In this document: piece after piece, positions 45,645 through 53,555 of the stretch
Position numbering within the stretch: the stretch's first letter is position 1
Layout: every line of letters starts with the position of its first letter
From: Pseudoalteromonas luteoviolacea H33-S
Lineage (GTDB): Bacteria; Pseudomonadota; Gammaproteobacteria; Enterobacterales; Alteromonadaceae
Assembly: GCF_001625695.1 (NCBI RefSeq)
Contig: NZ_AUXY01000089.1
Location: 82,202 to 146,201, forward strand
DNA: 64,000 bases
Direction of reading: 5' to 3'
Notes under the pieces: generated by a model
Seen by the model: the letters and a program-made list of their open reading frames with translations, nothing else
Told to the model about the DNA's origin: nothing
Database searches by the model: none
Program-made: the position numbers and the translations under genes

Positions 45645-45661
45645 TTGGCACAAAACACGCT
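45645..45661 (+). promoter_or_regulatory. Predicted sigma-54 promoter of glnA
   Basis: TTGGCACAAAACACGCT: a perfect -24 half (TTGGCAC) and the invariant GC at -12 with correct spacing. The enhancer sites lie 70-110 bases upstream. Confidence 0.85.
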
Positions 45662-45721
45662 TATGAATACGCAGTTAAGCAAATTATTGCAGCAAAAAAT
45701 AACCCACGAGTCGGAGGACAC

Positions 45722-47128
45722 ATGTCACAATCGGTTTTAGATTTTATTAAAGAGAATGAAGTAAAGTTTGTAGATTTACGTTTCACGGACACTAAAGGTA
45801 AAGAGCAACACGTTTCAATCCCTCATCATCAAGCCGATGAAGACTTCTTTGAAGACGGTAAAATGTTCGACGGTTCATCGATTGCTGGTTGGAAAGGCAT
45901 TAACGAGTCAGACATGGTATTAATGCCAGATGCAAGTACAGTGAAGCTTGACCCGTTTGCTGAAGAGACAACAATGATCGTGCGTTGTGACGTATTAGAG
46001 CCGGCAACAATGCAAGGCTATGAGCGTGACCCACGTTCAGTTGCTAAGCGTGCTGAAGATTACATGCGCTCTACTGGTATTGCTGACACAGTACTTTTCG
46101 GCCCAGAGCCAGAATTCTTCTTATTTGACGATGTTAAATATAAAACAGACATGTCAGGTTCTATGTACTCTATCGACGCTGAAGAAGCTTCTTGGAACTC
46201 TGACAAGAGCTACGACGAAGGCAACACGGGTCACCGTCCTGGCGTAAAAGGCGGTTATTTCCCAGTAGCACCTGTTGACTCTTCACAAGACTGGAGAAGT
46301 GCAACGTGTCTAGTACTTGAAGAGTTCGGTCAAGTTGTTGAAGCACACCACCATGAGGTAGCAACCGCGGGTCAAAATGAGATTGCAACACGCTTCAATA
46401 CCATGGTTATCAAAGCGGACGAAATCCAAGAGATGAAGTACGTTATCCACAACATGGCACACCACTATGGTAAAACGGCAACCTTCATGCCTAAGCCAGT
46501 TGTTGGCGACAACGGTTCTGGTATGCACTGTCACCAGTCATTAGGTAAAGATGGTCAAAACATCTTCGCAGGTGACAAATACGGTGGTCTATCTGAAGAT
46601 GCACTTTACTACATCGGCGGTATCATCAAGCACGCTAAAGCAATCAATGCATTTGCAAACGCGTCTACTAACTCATACAAGCGCCTAGTACCTGGCTTCG
46701 AAGCACCTGTTATGCTTGCTTACTCTGCACGTAACCGTTCAGCTTCAATCCGTATTCCAGTTGTACCTTCAGAGAAAGCACGTCGTATCGAAGTACGTTT
46801 CCCTGACCCAACGGCGAACCCTTACCTTGCTTTCTCTGCAATGTTAATGGCTGGCCTTGACGGTATTAAAAACAAAATCCACCCTGGTGATGCAATGGAT
46901 AAAGATCTTTACGATCTACCAGCTGAAGAAGCAGCTGAAATCCCAACTGTTGCAGCATCTCTAGAAGAAGCATTGGCTTCACTTGACGCTGACCGTGAGT
47001 TCTTGACGCAAGGCGGTGTTTTCACTGATGACCTAATCGATGCATATATTGCACTTAAGTCTCAAGAAGTTGAAAAGCTAAACATGACAACTCACCCAGT
47101 TGAGTTTGAAATGTACTACAGCGTTTAA
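45722..47128 (+). CDS. glnA: Glutamine synthetase type I
   Basis: Joins glutamate and ammonia using ATP. 468 residues (E. coli 469). Signatures: FDGSSIAGWKGINESDM, FGPEPEFFLFDDV, KPVVGDNGSGMHCHQSLGKD (metal and ATP site), APVMLAYSARNRSASIRIP and the adenylylation-loop Tyr in DKDLYDLPAEEA. Control by NtrC and sigma-54 is indicated by the upstream sites; adenylylation by GlnE is known for the family. Confidence 0.98.
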   Translation: MSQSVLDFIKENEVKFVDLRFTDTKGKEQHVSIPHHQADEDFFEDGKMFDGSSIAGWKGINESDMVLMPDASTVKLDPFAEETTMIVRCDVLEPATMQGYERDPRSVAKRAEDYMRSTGIADTVLFGPEPEFFLFDDVKYKTDMSGSMYSIDAEEASWNSDKSYDEGNTGHRPGVKGGYFPVAPVDSSQDWRSATCLVLEEFGQVVEAHHHEVATAGQNEIATRFNTMVIKADEIQEMKYVIHNMAHHYGKTATFMPKPVVGDNGSGMHCHQSLGKDGQNIFAGDKYGGLSEDALYYIGGIIKHAKAINAFANASTNSYKRLVPGFEAPVMLAYSARNRSASIRIPVVPSEKARRIEVRFPDPTANPYLAFSAMLMAGLDGIKNKIHPGDAMDKDLYDLPAEEAAEIPTVAASLEEALASLDADREFLTQGGVFTDDLIDAYIALKSQEVEKLNMTTHPVEFEMYYSV

Positions 47129-47141
47129 TTCGCAAATTACT

Positions 47142-47188
47142 TGCAGTGAATAGAGATAGCTATCTATCTATGCGCAATATTCACTGCA
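47142..47188 (+). other. 11-bp inverted repeat downstream of glnA
   Basis: TGCAGTGAATA (47142-47152) and TATTCACTGCA (47178-47188) pair perfectly; the loop contains the palindrome GATAGCTATC (47155-47164). It lies between the glnA stop and its terminator and may protect or process the 3' end. Confidence 0.55.
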
Positions 47189-47228
47189 TTTTATAGTGTA
47201 ACTGCGCGCTTAAATCATATGTGTTCTC

Positions 47229-47252
47229 AAGCCCGCTTTTGCGGGCTTTTTT
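47229..47252 (+). terminator. Rho-independent terminator of glnA
   Basis: AAGCCCGC, loop TTTT, GCGGGCTTTTTT: GC-rich stem followed by six T. Confidence 0.93.
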
Positions 47253-47375
47253 AATGGCAAAACCGCGCTAAAACCTCTACAGTTAAACGGTGAGTGTTCG
47301 CACTGACAACATAATTGATAATCTGACAATGATGATGCGCTTTAGCACGATTGAATTGAGTAAAGTGAGGTTGCT

Positions 47376-47888
47376 GTGAGTCGACTGTGGTTAGTGATAA
47401 TATTATGTCTAGCAAGCCATACTGCGTTCGCTGATAAAAAAGTCTATCGCTGGAAAGATGACAAGGGAAATTGGGTGTATTCGGATACGCCAAAAAAAGG
47501 CGCAACTGAAGTTAAAATCAATACCCACTTTTTAACCATGCCGGCAACTGATACTTCAGTACTGGGCAGTGGTACTCAAGATCAATCCAAGCAACAGTAC
47601 AAAGCGTCAATTATCGCCCCCAATCACAAGCAAACGCTACGAGATAATACCGGTAGCGTGTATGTGAGCGGGCAGATCACCCCAAGATTTGCGAAAGACT
47701 TTACCGTACAGTTATTTTTGGATGGCAAACCAACAGGCCCTAAGCAACACACGATCACGTTTGCACTGCGAAATGTTGAACGCGGTGAACATTCATTACA
47801 ACTCATGGTCTTTGACTCCAAAGGCAATGTCGTCACAAAAAGTGATGAAACGATTTTTTATCTACATAAAGCCAGAGCCAATCAATAA
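47376..47888 (+). CDS. Periplasmic DUF4124-domain protein
   Basis: 170 residues, GTG start with GAGG in front. Signal peptide (about 1-19, ending HTAFA) followed by the DUF4124 pattern KKVYRWKDDKGNWVYSDTPK. The C-terminal part (about 85-165) looks like an Ig-like beta-sandwich (GSVYVSGQITPRFAKDFTVQ, VERGEHSLQLMVFDSKGN). Proteins of this type often lie between glnA and ntrB in gammaproteobacteria (recalled); their role is unknown. Confidence 0.82.
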   Translation: MSRLWLVIILCLASHTAFADKKVYRWKDDKGNWVYSDTPKKGATEVKINTHFLTMPATDTSVLGSGTQDQSKQQYKASIIAPNHKQTLRDNTGSVYVSGQITPRFAKDFTVQLFLDGKPTGPKQHTITFALRNVERGEHSLQLMVFDSKGNVVTKSDETIFYLHKARANQ

Positions 47889-47962
47889 CCTTATAAAACA
47901 GTACATTTGATAACTCCAACCAATAACAACAGCAAACACGGTTTATTTGTGTTAGATTAACA

Positions 47963-47979
47963 TGCACCAACTTGGTGCA
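47963..47979. promoter_or_regulatory. NtrC binding site upstream of ntrB
   Basis: TGCACCAACTTGGTGCA is a perfect palindrome and ideal NtrC site, ending 12 bases before the chosen ntrB start. Its position close to the gene start suggests repression or autoregulation of ntrBC, as at the E. coli glnL promoter. Confidence 0.88.
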
Positions 47980-47991
47980 AGGCGACCCATA

Positions 47992-49056
47992 ATGGAACAC
48001 CTCAATTCATCAATACTGCCTGAACTGTGGCAAAATTTGTCAACGTCGATAATTTTACTCGACGAAGACTTTAAAATTCACTATGCCAACAACAGTGCCA
48101 GTGAGCTCTTAGGACTAGGCCAGAAACGACTGATTGAACAGCCGTTTGAAAGTATTTTCCACCACCATTTAATCGATTTAAAAAGGCTCAAACGCTATGT
48201 GCTTGAAGACGGCATCGACTGCCAACAACACAAGGTAGACGTTGTCTTCATTGATAACCGTGCCAGTACCATCAATTTATTCGCACGCAAGCTCAACCAT
48301 AATAAACGCCAATATATCCAACTAGAATGTAGGCGGATTGATGAAGAGCTGCGCTTTGATAAAGCCTTCAATCAAGCGCATCAATATCAAGCTGCACGCA
48401 ACCTCATTCGCGGATTAGCCCATGAAATCAAAAACCCACTCGGTGGTATACGCGGAGCGGCGCAATTATTGCAGTATGAAGTAGACCAACAAGAACGTAA
48501 TGAATGTGCTCAGTTGATCATAGAGCAAGCAGACCGCTTAAGAGAGCTCGTAGATAGATTGTTGGGCCCAAATGAACTGCCAAAGCGAACGCTGTGTAAT
48601 ATTCATAAAGTGCTTGAGTCTATATTGAAGCTCAGTGCACTAGATACTGAACATAGCATCACTTTGCATAAAGACTATGATCCGAGTATTCCAGATATTT
48701 ACGTTGATGAGTCGAAAATACAACAAGTAGTGCTCAATATCGTCAGAAATGCTCAACAAGCACTCAAAGGTCAAGGCAAAATACGCGTCACCACACGGAT
48801 TTGCCACCGAGTGCGACGCGGTAAGTTAATATTGAGAAAAGCACTCTTAATAAAAATTGCCGATAATGGGCCGGGTATAGACGAAGCAATCAAAGCGACG
48901 CTTTTTTACCCTATGGTCACCAATAAAGAAGGTGGCTCTGGACTTGGTTTATCTATCGCACAAACCTTAGTTGAGCAACACAAAGGGTTTATTGAGTGTG
49001 ACAGTTGGCCCGGACATACCGAGTTTTGTATCTACTTACCCTTTGAAGAAAGTTAG
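47992..49056 (+). CDS. ntrB: Nitrogen sensor histidine kinase NtrB
   Basis: 354 residues from the ATG at 47992. An upstream in-frame ATG at 47962 would place the perfect NtrC operator inside the coding sequence, so I rejected it. PAS domain (about 10-110; ILLDEDFKIHYANNSASELL), H-box IRGLAHEIKNPLGGIRGAAQ, N-box VVLNIVRNAQQAL and G-boxes IADNGPGI and KEGGSGLGLSIAQ. It phosphorylates NtrC under nitrogen limitation, controlled by PII. Confidence 0.95.
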   Translation: MEHLNSSILPELWQNLSTSIILLDEDFKIHYANNSASELLGLGQKRLIEQPFESIFHHHLIDLKRLKRYVLEDGIDCQQHKVDVVFIDNRASTINLFARKLNHNKRQYIQLECRRIDEELRFDKAFNQAHQYQAARNLIRGLAHEIKNPLGGIRGAAQLLQYEVDQQERNECAQLIIEQADRLRELVDRLLGPNELPKRTLCNIHKVLESILKLSALDTEHSITLHKDYDPSIPDIYVDESKIQQVVLNIVRNAQQALKGQGKIRVTTRICHRVRRGKLILRKALLIKIADNGPGIDEAIKATLFYPMVTNKEGGSGLGLSIAQTLVEQHKGFIECDSWPGHTEFCIYLPFEES

Positions 49057-49067
49057 GGAGCAAATTA

Positions 49068-50474
49068 ATGAAAAGTGTGTGGTTAGTCGATGATGATGCC
49101 TCAATTCGCTTTGTATTGGAAAAAGCGCTATCGAGAGCTGGCTTTGCAACTGAAAGCTTTGCCAATGGGCAAGACGTATTAACAGCACTTGAATATGGTC
49201 AACCTGCCGTTTTAATGTCTGATGTGCGTATGCCAGGCATCGATGGTATGGCCTTACTCGAGGAAGTGAATCGATTATATCCATCTTTGCCAGTGATCAT
49301 CATGACTGCGCACTCTGACCTTGACTCTGCCGTTAATGCTTTTCAAAAAGGCGCGTTTGAATACCTTGCAAAGCCGTTTGATTTAGAAGAAGCCACTTCC
49401 CTTGTTGATAGAGCTTATCGCGCGGCGCAACAAAACGCGAAGAGCAAACCGCAGGATGCAACGGTTGACCAACCAGATATCATTGGCGAAGCACCGGCCA
49501 TGCAAGAGGTCTTTAGAGCCATAGGCAAGCTCTCTGCGTCGAGTATGAGCGTACTCATCAATGGCGAGTCTGGCACAGGTAAAGAGCTCGTTGCAGGTGC
49601 CCTGCATAATCACAGCCCTCGCAAAAATAACACTTTTATTGCGCTAAACATGGCTGCTATTCCAAAAGATTTAGTCGAATCTGAACTCTTTGGACACGAA
49701 AAAGGTGCATTTACAGGAGCCGATAGCGTCCGCCGAGGACGCTTTGAACAAGCCAATGGCGGTACACTGTTCTTAGATGAAATTGGGGATATGCCGCTCG
49801 ATGTGCAGACGCGTTTACTGCGGGTACTTGCTGACGGCGAATTCTATCGTGTCGGAGGCCACCAAAGTGTCAAAGTTGATGTCAGAATACTGGCTGCAAC
49901 GCATCAGGATTTAGAAAAGCTGGTCAGTGAAGGAAAGTTTAGGGAAGACTTATTTCACCGCCTTAATGTGGTGAGATTAAGGATCCCACCGCTTCGAGAA
50001 AGAAGCGTTGATATAGCGAAGTTAGCAGAATACTTTCTAGCGAAAAGTGCCAAAGAGCTCAAAGTCCCTAGCAAAGTGCTTACAGACAAAGCGTTAGATC
50101 ATATGTGTGCTTTTCATTGGCCAGGCAATGTCAGGCAATTAGAAAATACCTGTCGCTGGCTAACCGTCATGGCGCCGGGGGACATGGTTGGTCCACAGGA
50201 CTTACCACCAGAGCTTGCACAACCTAGCAATACAGCTAAGCTTGAAGAAAATCAGGACTGGCTTGATGCTTTCCAGCTTTGGTTAGATCAACAACTGAGA
50301 CTAGGTGAAGACCACATATGGCCTCAAGTACAAGCTCAGTTAGAGACAAGACTGATAAAATCTGCACTCGCAGCTTGCCATGGTCACAAACAAGATGCGG
50401 CACTAAAAATAGGCTGGGGCCGTAATACGTTGACCAGAAAGCTCAAAGAGCGCAATATGCTAGAAAATGACTAA
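49068..50474 (+). CDS. ntrC: Nitrogen response regulator NtrC
   Basis: 468 residues (E. coli 469). Receiver (WLVDDDASIRFVLEKALSRA, phosphoacceptor in VLMSDVRMPGIDGM), AAA+ domain (INGESGTGKELVAGALH, ESELFGHEKGAFTGADSVRR with intact GAFTGA, GTLFLDEIGDMPL) and a Fis-type helix-turn-helix (HKQDAALKIGWGRNTLTRKL). It activates sigma-54 promoters, here glnA. The start lies 11 bases after ntrB. Confidence 0.97.
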   Translation: MKSVWLVDDDASIRFVLEKALSRAGFATESFANGQDVLTALEYGQPAVLMSDVRMPGIDGMALLEEVNRLYPSLPVIIMTAHSDLDSAVNAFQKGAFEYLAKPFDLEEATSLVDRAYRAAQQNAKSKPQDATVDQPDIIGEAPAMQEVFRAIGKLSASSMSVLINGESGTGKELVAGALHNHSPRKNNTFIALNMAAIPKDLVESELFGHEKGAFTGADSVRRGRFEQANGGTLFLDEIGDMPLDVQTRLLRVLADGEFYRVGGHQSVKVDVRILAATHQDLEKLVSEGKFREDLFHRLNVVRLRIPPLRERSVDIAKLAEYFLAKSAKELKVPSKVLTDKALDHMCAFHWPGNVRQLENTCRWLTVMAPGDMVGPQDLPPELAQPSNTAKLEENQDWLDAFQLWLDQQLRLGEDHIWPQVQAQLETRLIKSALAACHGHKQDAALKIGWGRNTLTRKLKERNMLEND

Positions 50475-50488
50475 ATGATTGGCCAAGC

Positions 50489-50947
50489 ATGAAGCTGCTA
50501 GAAAACATCACGACGATAAAACAACTTGAAATCATCAACCGCTTAGATTTTTTTTCTGAGTTCACCCTCGCTGAGCGGCAGGTTTTGTTAGAGTCGTTTA
50601 GCCATTTATATTTAATCAGCAAAGACCGCTACGCATTTAAACGTTTTGAGCAAGATAGTCGCTTATACATTATTTTAACTGGCGAACTACGGATTTTCGC
50701 CGAGAAAAGTCATATAGATATTGGCCATGTAGGGCCCGGTGAGTTTGTCGGTGAAGGCGCATTCATATCGAATCGAGAACGCAGCACCAGTGCTCAGGCC
50801 ATATCAGATACCATCGTATTGGCCATCACTTCTGAGGCACTCACCAAATTGCCAGCGGTAATAAGAGAAAAAATAAAAGACAAAATTATTGCAGGCATGA
50901 GTGAGCGTATTCATAAGCTCAATCATTTTATCGAAGAAAAACTCTAA
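50489..50947 (+). CDS. Stand-alone cyclic-nucleotide-binding-fold protein
   Basis: 152 residues forming one CAP_ED-type domain: LDFFSEFTLAERQVLLESFS, YIILTGELRIFAEKSHIDIG and VGPGEFVGEGAFISNRERST, where the E of GEGAF and the R of ERST are at the positions used to bind the cyclic nucleotide phosphate and ribose. There is no DNA-binding domain. It begins 14 bases after ntrC and is probably co-transcribed. Its target is unknown; a link of nitrogen control to cAMP or another nucleotide is possible. Confidence 0.8.
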   Translation: MKLLENITTIKQLEIINRLDFFSEFTLAERQVLLESFSHLYLISKDRYAFKRFEQDSRLYIILTGELRIFAEKSHIDIGHVGPGEFVGEGAFISNRERSTSAQAISDTIVLAITSEALTKLPAVIREKIKDKIIAGMSERIHKLNHFIEEKL

Positions 50948-50958
50948 GCTGCTCATAA

Positions 50959-50990
50959 TGACTACAGCGCTCACTAAAGCCCTGTAGTCA
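50959..50990. terminator. Hairpin between the cNMP-binding gene and the peptide gene
   Basis: TGACTACAG (50959-50967) pairs with CTGTAGTCA (50982-50990), 14-base loop. It lies between two convergent genes; no T run. Confidence 0.5.
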
Positions 50991-50998
50991 ATGACTGC

Positions 50999-51169
50999 TT
51001 AACAGTTATACATAGAATTACATGTCCAACCGTTGTAAGAAATACAACCAGGTATATGTGGTGAGCTTGCGTACATACCACCCGCTACATTAGGCGTTTG
51101 CTCAGGGTTTAACGCTTTATTGTTAGTAGATAACTTCTTAACCGAACGTTTATTCAATGTGATTTTCAT
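50999..51169 (-). CDS. Gly-Gly leader peptide, RiPP/bacteriocin-like precursor
   Basis: A 56-codon gene verified codon by codon. The leader (1-31) begins MKITLNKRSVKKLSTNN and ends TPNVAGG, a double-glycine site as cleaved by C39-type export peptidases. The 25-residue core has three Cys (42, 50, 56), several Ser/Thr, a Trp and a Pro, and is rich in Tyr, Asn and Gly, with no charged residue except a His. The ribosome site AAAAGGAAATA is excellent; ATG is doubled (51172 or 51169). The form matches precursors of ribosomally made, modified peptides of the lanthipeptide or double-glycine class. No LanB/LanM, YcaO, radical-SAM or C39 transporter gene lies next to it. Being short it is easily missed by gene callers. 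Confidence 0.8.
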   Translation of the reverse strand: MKITLNKRSVKKLSTNNKALNPEQTPNVAGGMYASSPHIPGCISYNGWTCNSMYNC

Positions 51170-51172
51170 CAT

Positions 51173-51353
51173 TATTTCCTTTTTATGTTGTACTTATTTT
51201 TAATAGGGTGACCACATCCCTGATTAATAAATAACCACCAACTCAGGTTAAAATCAATGATTTCAATCCGTACATTATTTCATTACACACGCTCTGCTAG
51301 GTATGACATAGTAAAATGTTTTGCTTAAGCATTGAAATTGTTCGTATCCAACT
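51173..51353 (-). promoter_or_regulatory. Upstream region of the peptide gene
   Basis: About 180 AT-rich bases between the preceding terminator and the peptide gene, so the peptide probably has its own promoter. A TTGATT with TTATTT 17 bases downstream is a possible but weak -35/-10 pair. Confidence 0.4.
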
Positions 51354-51381
51354 AAAAAAGGATGCTGACGCATCCTTTTTT
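51354..51381. terminator. Bidirectional terminator after the PLP enzyme gene
   Basis: GGATGC (51360-51365), loop TGAC, GCATCC (51370-51375), with six A before and six T after. On the minus strand it ends the dioxygenase-PLP enzyme unit and separates it from the peptide gene. Confidence 0.9.
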
Positions 51382-51388
51382 GTTGAAT

Positions 51389-52624
51389 TTAATTGAGCAG
51401 TTCTGTGAACAATTCGAACAGCCTATCTAGCTCTTCAATAGTGTTGTAATGCATACAGCCAATACGCACTACACCGCCTTTGTCCATCACACCTAATTGC
51501 TCACACAAGCCTTGCGCATAAAAGTTCCCATCCCATACACACACATGGTGCTGACCTAGAAACTCTGACACTTTGCGTGGTTCTAAACCTTCAAACGTCA
51601 ATGCGAATGTCGGTGTACGCTCACTCAGACGAGATAAGTCGTCAATTCCGAACAGCTTGATCTGTGGAAATTCACCAAGTCGTGTTAAGAAGTGCTGACT
51701 CAAAGCCATTTCATGTGCTTTTGAATTCGCAAATGCTTGCTCTAATCTCACTCGTAATGGCTCAGACTCTGGCAAGTCACTCAAAGAGGCAATGTATTCA
51801 ATCGCAGCGATAACACCAGCCAAACCTTCAAAGCTCTGTGTGCCCGTTTCCCAACGTCCAGGGATCACGTCTTTTGCAGGCTCCACTTTATAAGGTGTAA
51901 AACCTTCAAGATGTTCACGCTTACCATAAACAATACCAACATGTGGACCAAAGAATTTATAAGCTGAACACGCTAAGAAGTCACAATCTAATGCTTGTAC
52001 ATCAATCAGTTCATGCGGTGCAAAATGCACGGCATCGACATATACCAAAGCACCTACTTCGTGTGCCATAGCAATGATCTGCTTAATGTCGTTAATTGAG
52101 CCTGTGGTATTTGATGCATACGTCACAGCCACCAGCTTAGTGTTGCTGTTAAGTAACGACGCATAGTGATCCAGATCCAGTGTGCAGTCTGATTCATTGA
52201 TGCGTAAAGCATGTACTTTGGCACCTTTGTCCTCAGCCGCTTGACGCCAAGAAGATACATTTGAATAGTGATCCGCGTTGGTCACAATCACTTCATCTCC
52301 AGCTTGCCACTGCCTTGATATTGCACGACTAAAACTGAACGTTAAGCTCGTCATATTCGCACCAAAGACAATTTGATCACGACTTGGCGCATTGAGCAGC
52401 TGTGCAACTGACTGTCTTGCGCGGCTCATTAGCTCAACCGTTTTATCACTCGAAAAAAACGCACCACCTAGGTTTGAATTAAAATAACCTAGATATGCAG
52501 ACATTGCACTTAAGACCGACTGCGGTACTTGTGAGCCACCCGGGCCATCTAAAAATATTGGTGAAACACCAGAAACTTCCTGCATTAAAGCGGGAAACTG
52601 ACGGCGGATTGGCATTAAGTTCAT
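51389..52624 (-). CDS. Class V aminotransferase / cysteine-desulfurase-like PLP enzyme
   Basis: 411 residues from the ATG at 52624, with AGAGG in front. PLP fold type I: FLDGPGGSQVPQSVLSAMSA, IVFGANMTSLTFSFSRAI, VTYASNTTGSINDI, YVDAVHFAPHELIDV (Asp for pyridine N) and the Schiff-base Lys in CSAYKFFGPHVG. It resembles the cysteine-desulfurase-like VC1184 family (TIGR01976). No SufE-like or IscU partner is near, so a role in Fe-S assembly is unlikely. It follows the 2OG dioxygenase by 10 bases and may act on the same amino acid (inference). Confidence 0.85.
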   Translation of the reverse strand: MNLMPIRRQFPALMQEVSGVSPIFLDGPGGSQVPQSVLSAMSAYLGYFNSNLGGAFFSSDKTVELMSRARQSVAQLLNAPSRDQIVFGANMTSLTFSFSRAISRQWQAGDEVIVTNADHYSNVSSWRQAAEDKGAKVHALRINESDCTLDLDHYASLLNSNTKLVAVTYASNTTGSINDIKQIIAMAHEVGALVYVDAVHFAPHELIDVQALDCDFLACSAYKFFGPHVGIVYGKREHLEGFTPYKVEPAKDVIPGRWETGTQSFEGLAGVIAAIEYIASLSDLPESEPLRVRLEQAFANSKAHEMALSQHFLTRLGEFPQIKLFGIDDLSRLSERTPTFALTFEGLEPRKVSEFLGQHHVCVWDGNFYAQGLCEQLGVMDKGGVVRIGCMHYNTIEELDRLFELFTELLN

Positions 52625-52634
52625 GTGGACCTCT

Positions 52635-53267
52635 TTATGCTGTAAATACAAAACAATCTAAGTAGCCAACTTGGTCGGCATTGAGTTTATTCATCGGAGT
52701 GGCGTTATGCCAAACTTCACGATCATTCACAAGTGCAAATAGGCCATCTTTTATTTCCATCTTAAAACATGGCTCGGCTTCTTTGTGCTCATAAACAAGG
52801 AGCTCACCACCAGCAATGTTTTCATGAGACACGCCACATACACATACATGATCAAAGCCATCTTGGTGAATACCTTCTGGAGCAGGTGGTGTATCGCTCT
52901 CTATTGCCAACATTCTAAACTGATGTACTTCAATATCTGCATCGTCTGCAACACCCGTCATTACTTTAAACTCAGACAGCAGGTGCTTAAAACCATCGCT
53001 CTGCAATAACTCAGCTTCTAAGTTTTCATACACGCGTTCCACATTACCTTGAAAGTGGTTAATCGAATCATCTTGTACAAATGCTTTTGTCGGCTGAATA
53101 GACACATTACCTTCGGCAAACTTCAATACTGAATAACGGCGTTTACGAAACGCACCATCGGCATAAGGGTTATCTGGCAAACGCGAAAAAAACGGTTTAA
53201 CTGAATCAATATGTGATTGTTGAATAAAACGAAGTTGAAGCAAATTCTGGTTGTTTACTGCTGTCAT
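52635..53267 (-). CDS. 2-oxoglutarate/Fe(II) dioxygenase, amino-acid hydroxylase type (PF10014-like)
   Basis: 210 residues. Iron-binding triad in GIHQDGFDHVCVC (HxD) and DREVWHNATPM (distal His), with NIAGGELLVYEHKEAE between them. This arrangement is that of the 2OG-Fe_Oxy_2 family, which includes free L-isoleucine or other amino acid hydroxylases. It is first in a unit with the PLP enzyme. The substrate cannot be read; a free hydrophobic amino acid is the family's usual one. Confidence 0.8.
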   Translation of the reverse strand: MTAVNNQNLLQLRFIQQSHIDSVKPFFSRLPDNPYADGAFRKRRYSVLKFAEGNVSIQPTKAFVQDDSINHFQGNVERVYENLEAELLQSDGFKHLLSEFKVMTGVADDADIEVHQFRMLAIESDTPPAPEGIHQDGFDHVCVCGVSHENIAGGELLVYEHKEAEPCFKMEIKDGLFALVNDREVWHNATPMNKLNADQVGYLDCFVFTA

Positions 53268-53341
53268 GCTTACTCTTGCCTGTAGATGTAAAATTGGCAG
53301 AGATCTTAATCTATTTGGATGGAAATTTTGATTTTGAATAA

Positions 53342-53363
53342 CTTGTTTTTATCAAAAAACAAG
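53342..53363. promoter_or_regulatory. Inverted repeat upstream of the dioxygenase gene
   Basis: CTTGTTTTT (53342-53350) and AAAAACAAG (53355-53363) form a perfect 9-bp dyad, 75 bases before the dioxygenase start. Could be an operator; no regulator gene is adjacent. Confidence 0.4.
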
Positions 53364-53555
53364 GATAAATATACCCAATAAAAATATATGTTAGATTAAA
53401 AATGCTAAATGTTTTAATTTTGGTAACTAGCACATCTAAAGTAGAAGGTGTTTTTTTTGCTTAATCACGCACACACAGTGCATGATTATTTATTGCATAA
53501 AAGGTGCTAAACCAAAATAAACCGGCCTAACACCTCATCCAAAACGGCAATTAAA

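Larger units (their letters stand above)
45509..45721 (+). promoter_or_regulatory. glnA regulatory region
   Basis: Holds two NtrC sites, a sigma-54 promoter and the glnA ribosome site (GGAGGACAC). The sites are listed separately. Nothing else was recognised. Confidence 0.85.

Noticed and set aside
50999..53267. A single RiPP operon of peptide, PLP enzyme and dioxygenase
   Set aside because: A strong terminator separates the peptide gene from the other two, and both enzymes resemble free amino-acid enzymes rather than peptide modifiers; adjacency alone is not enough.
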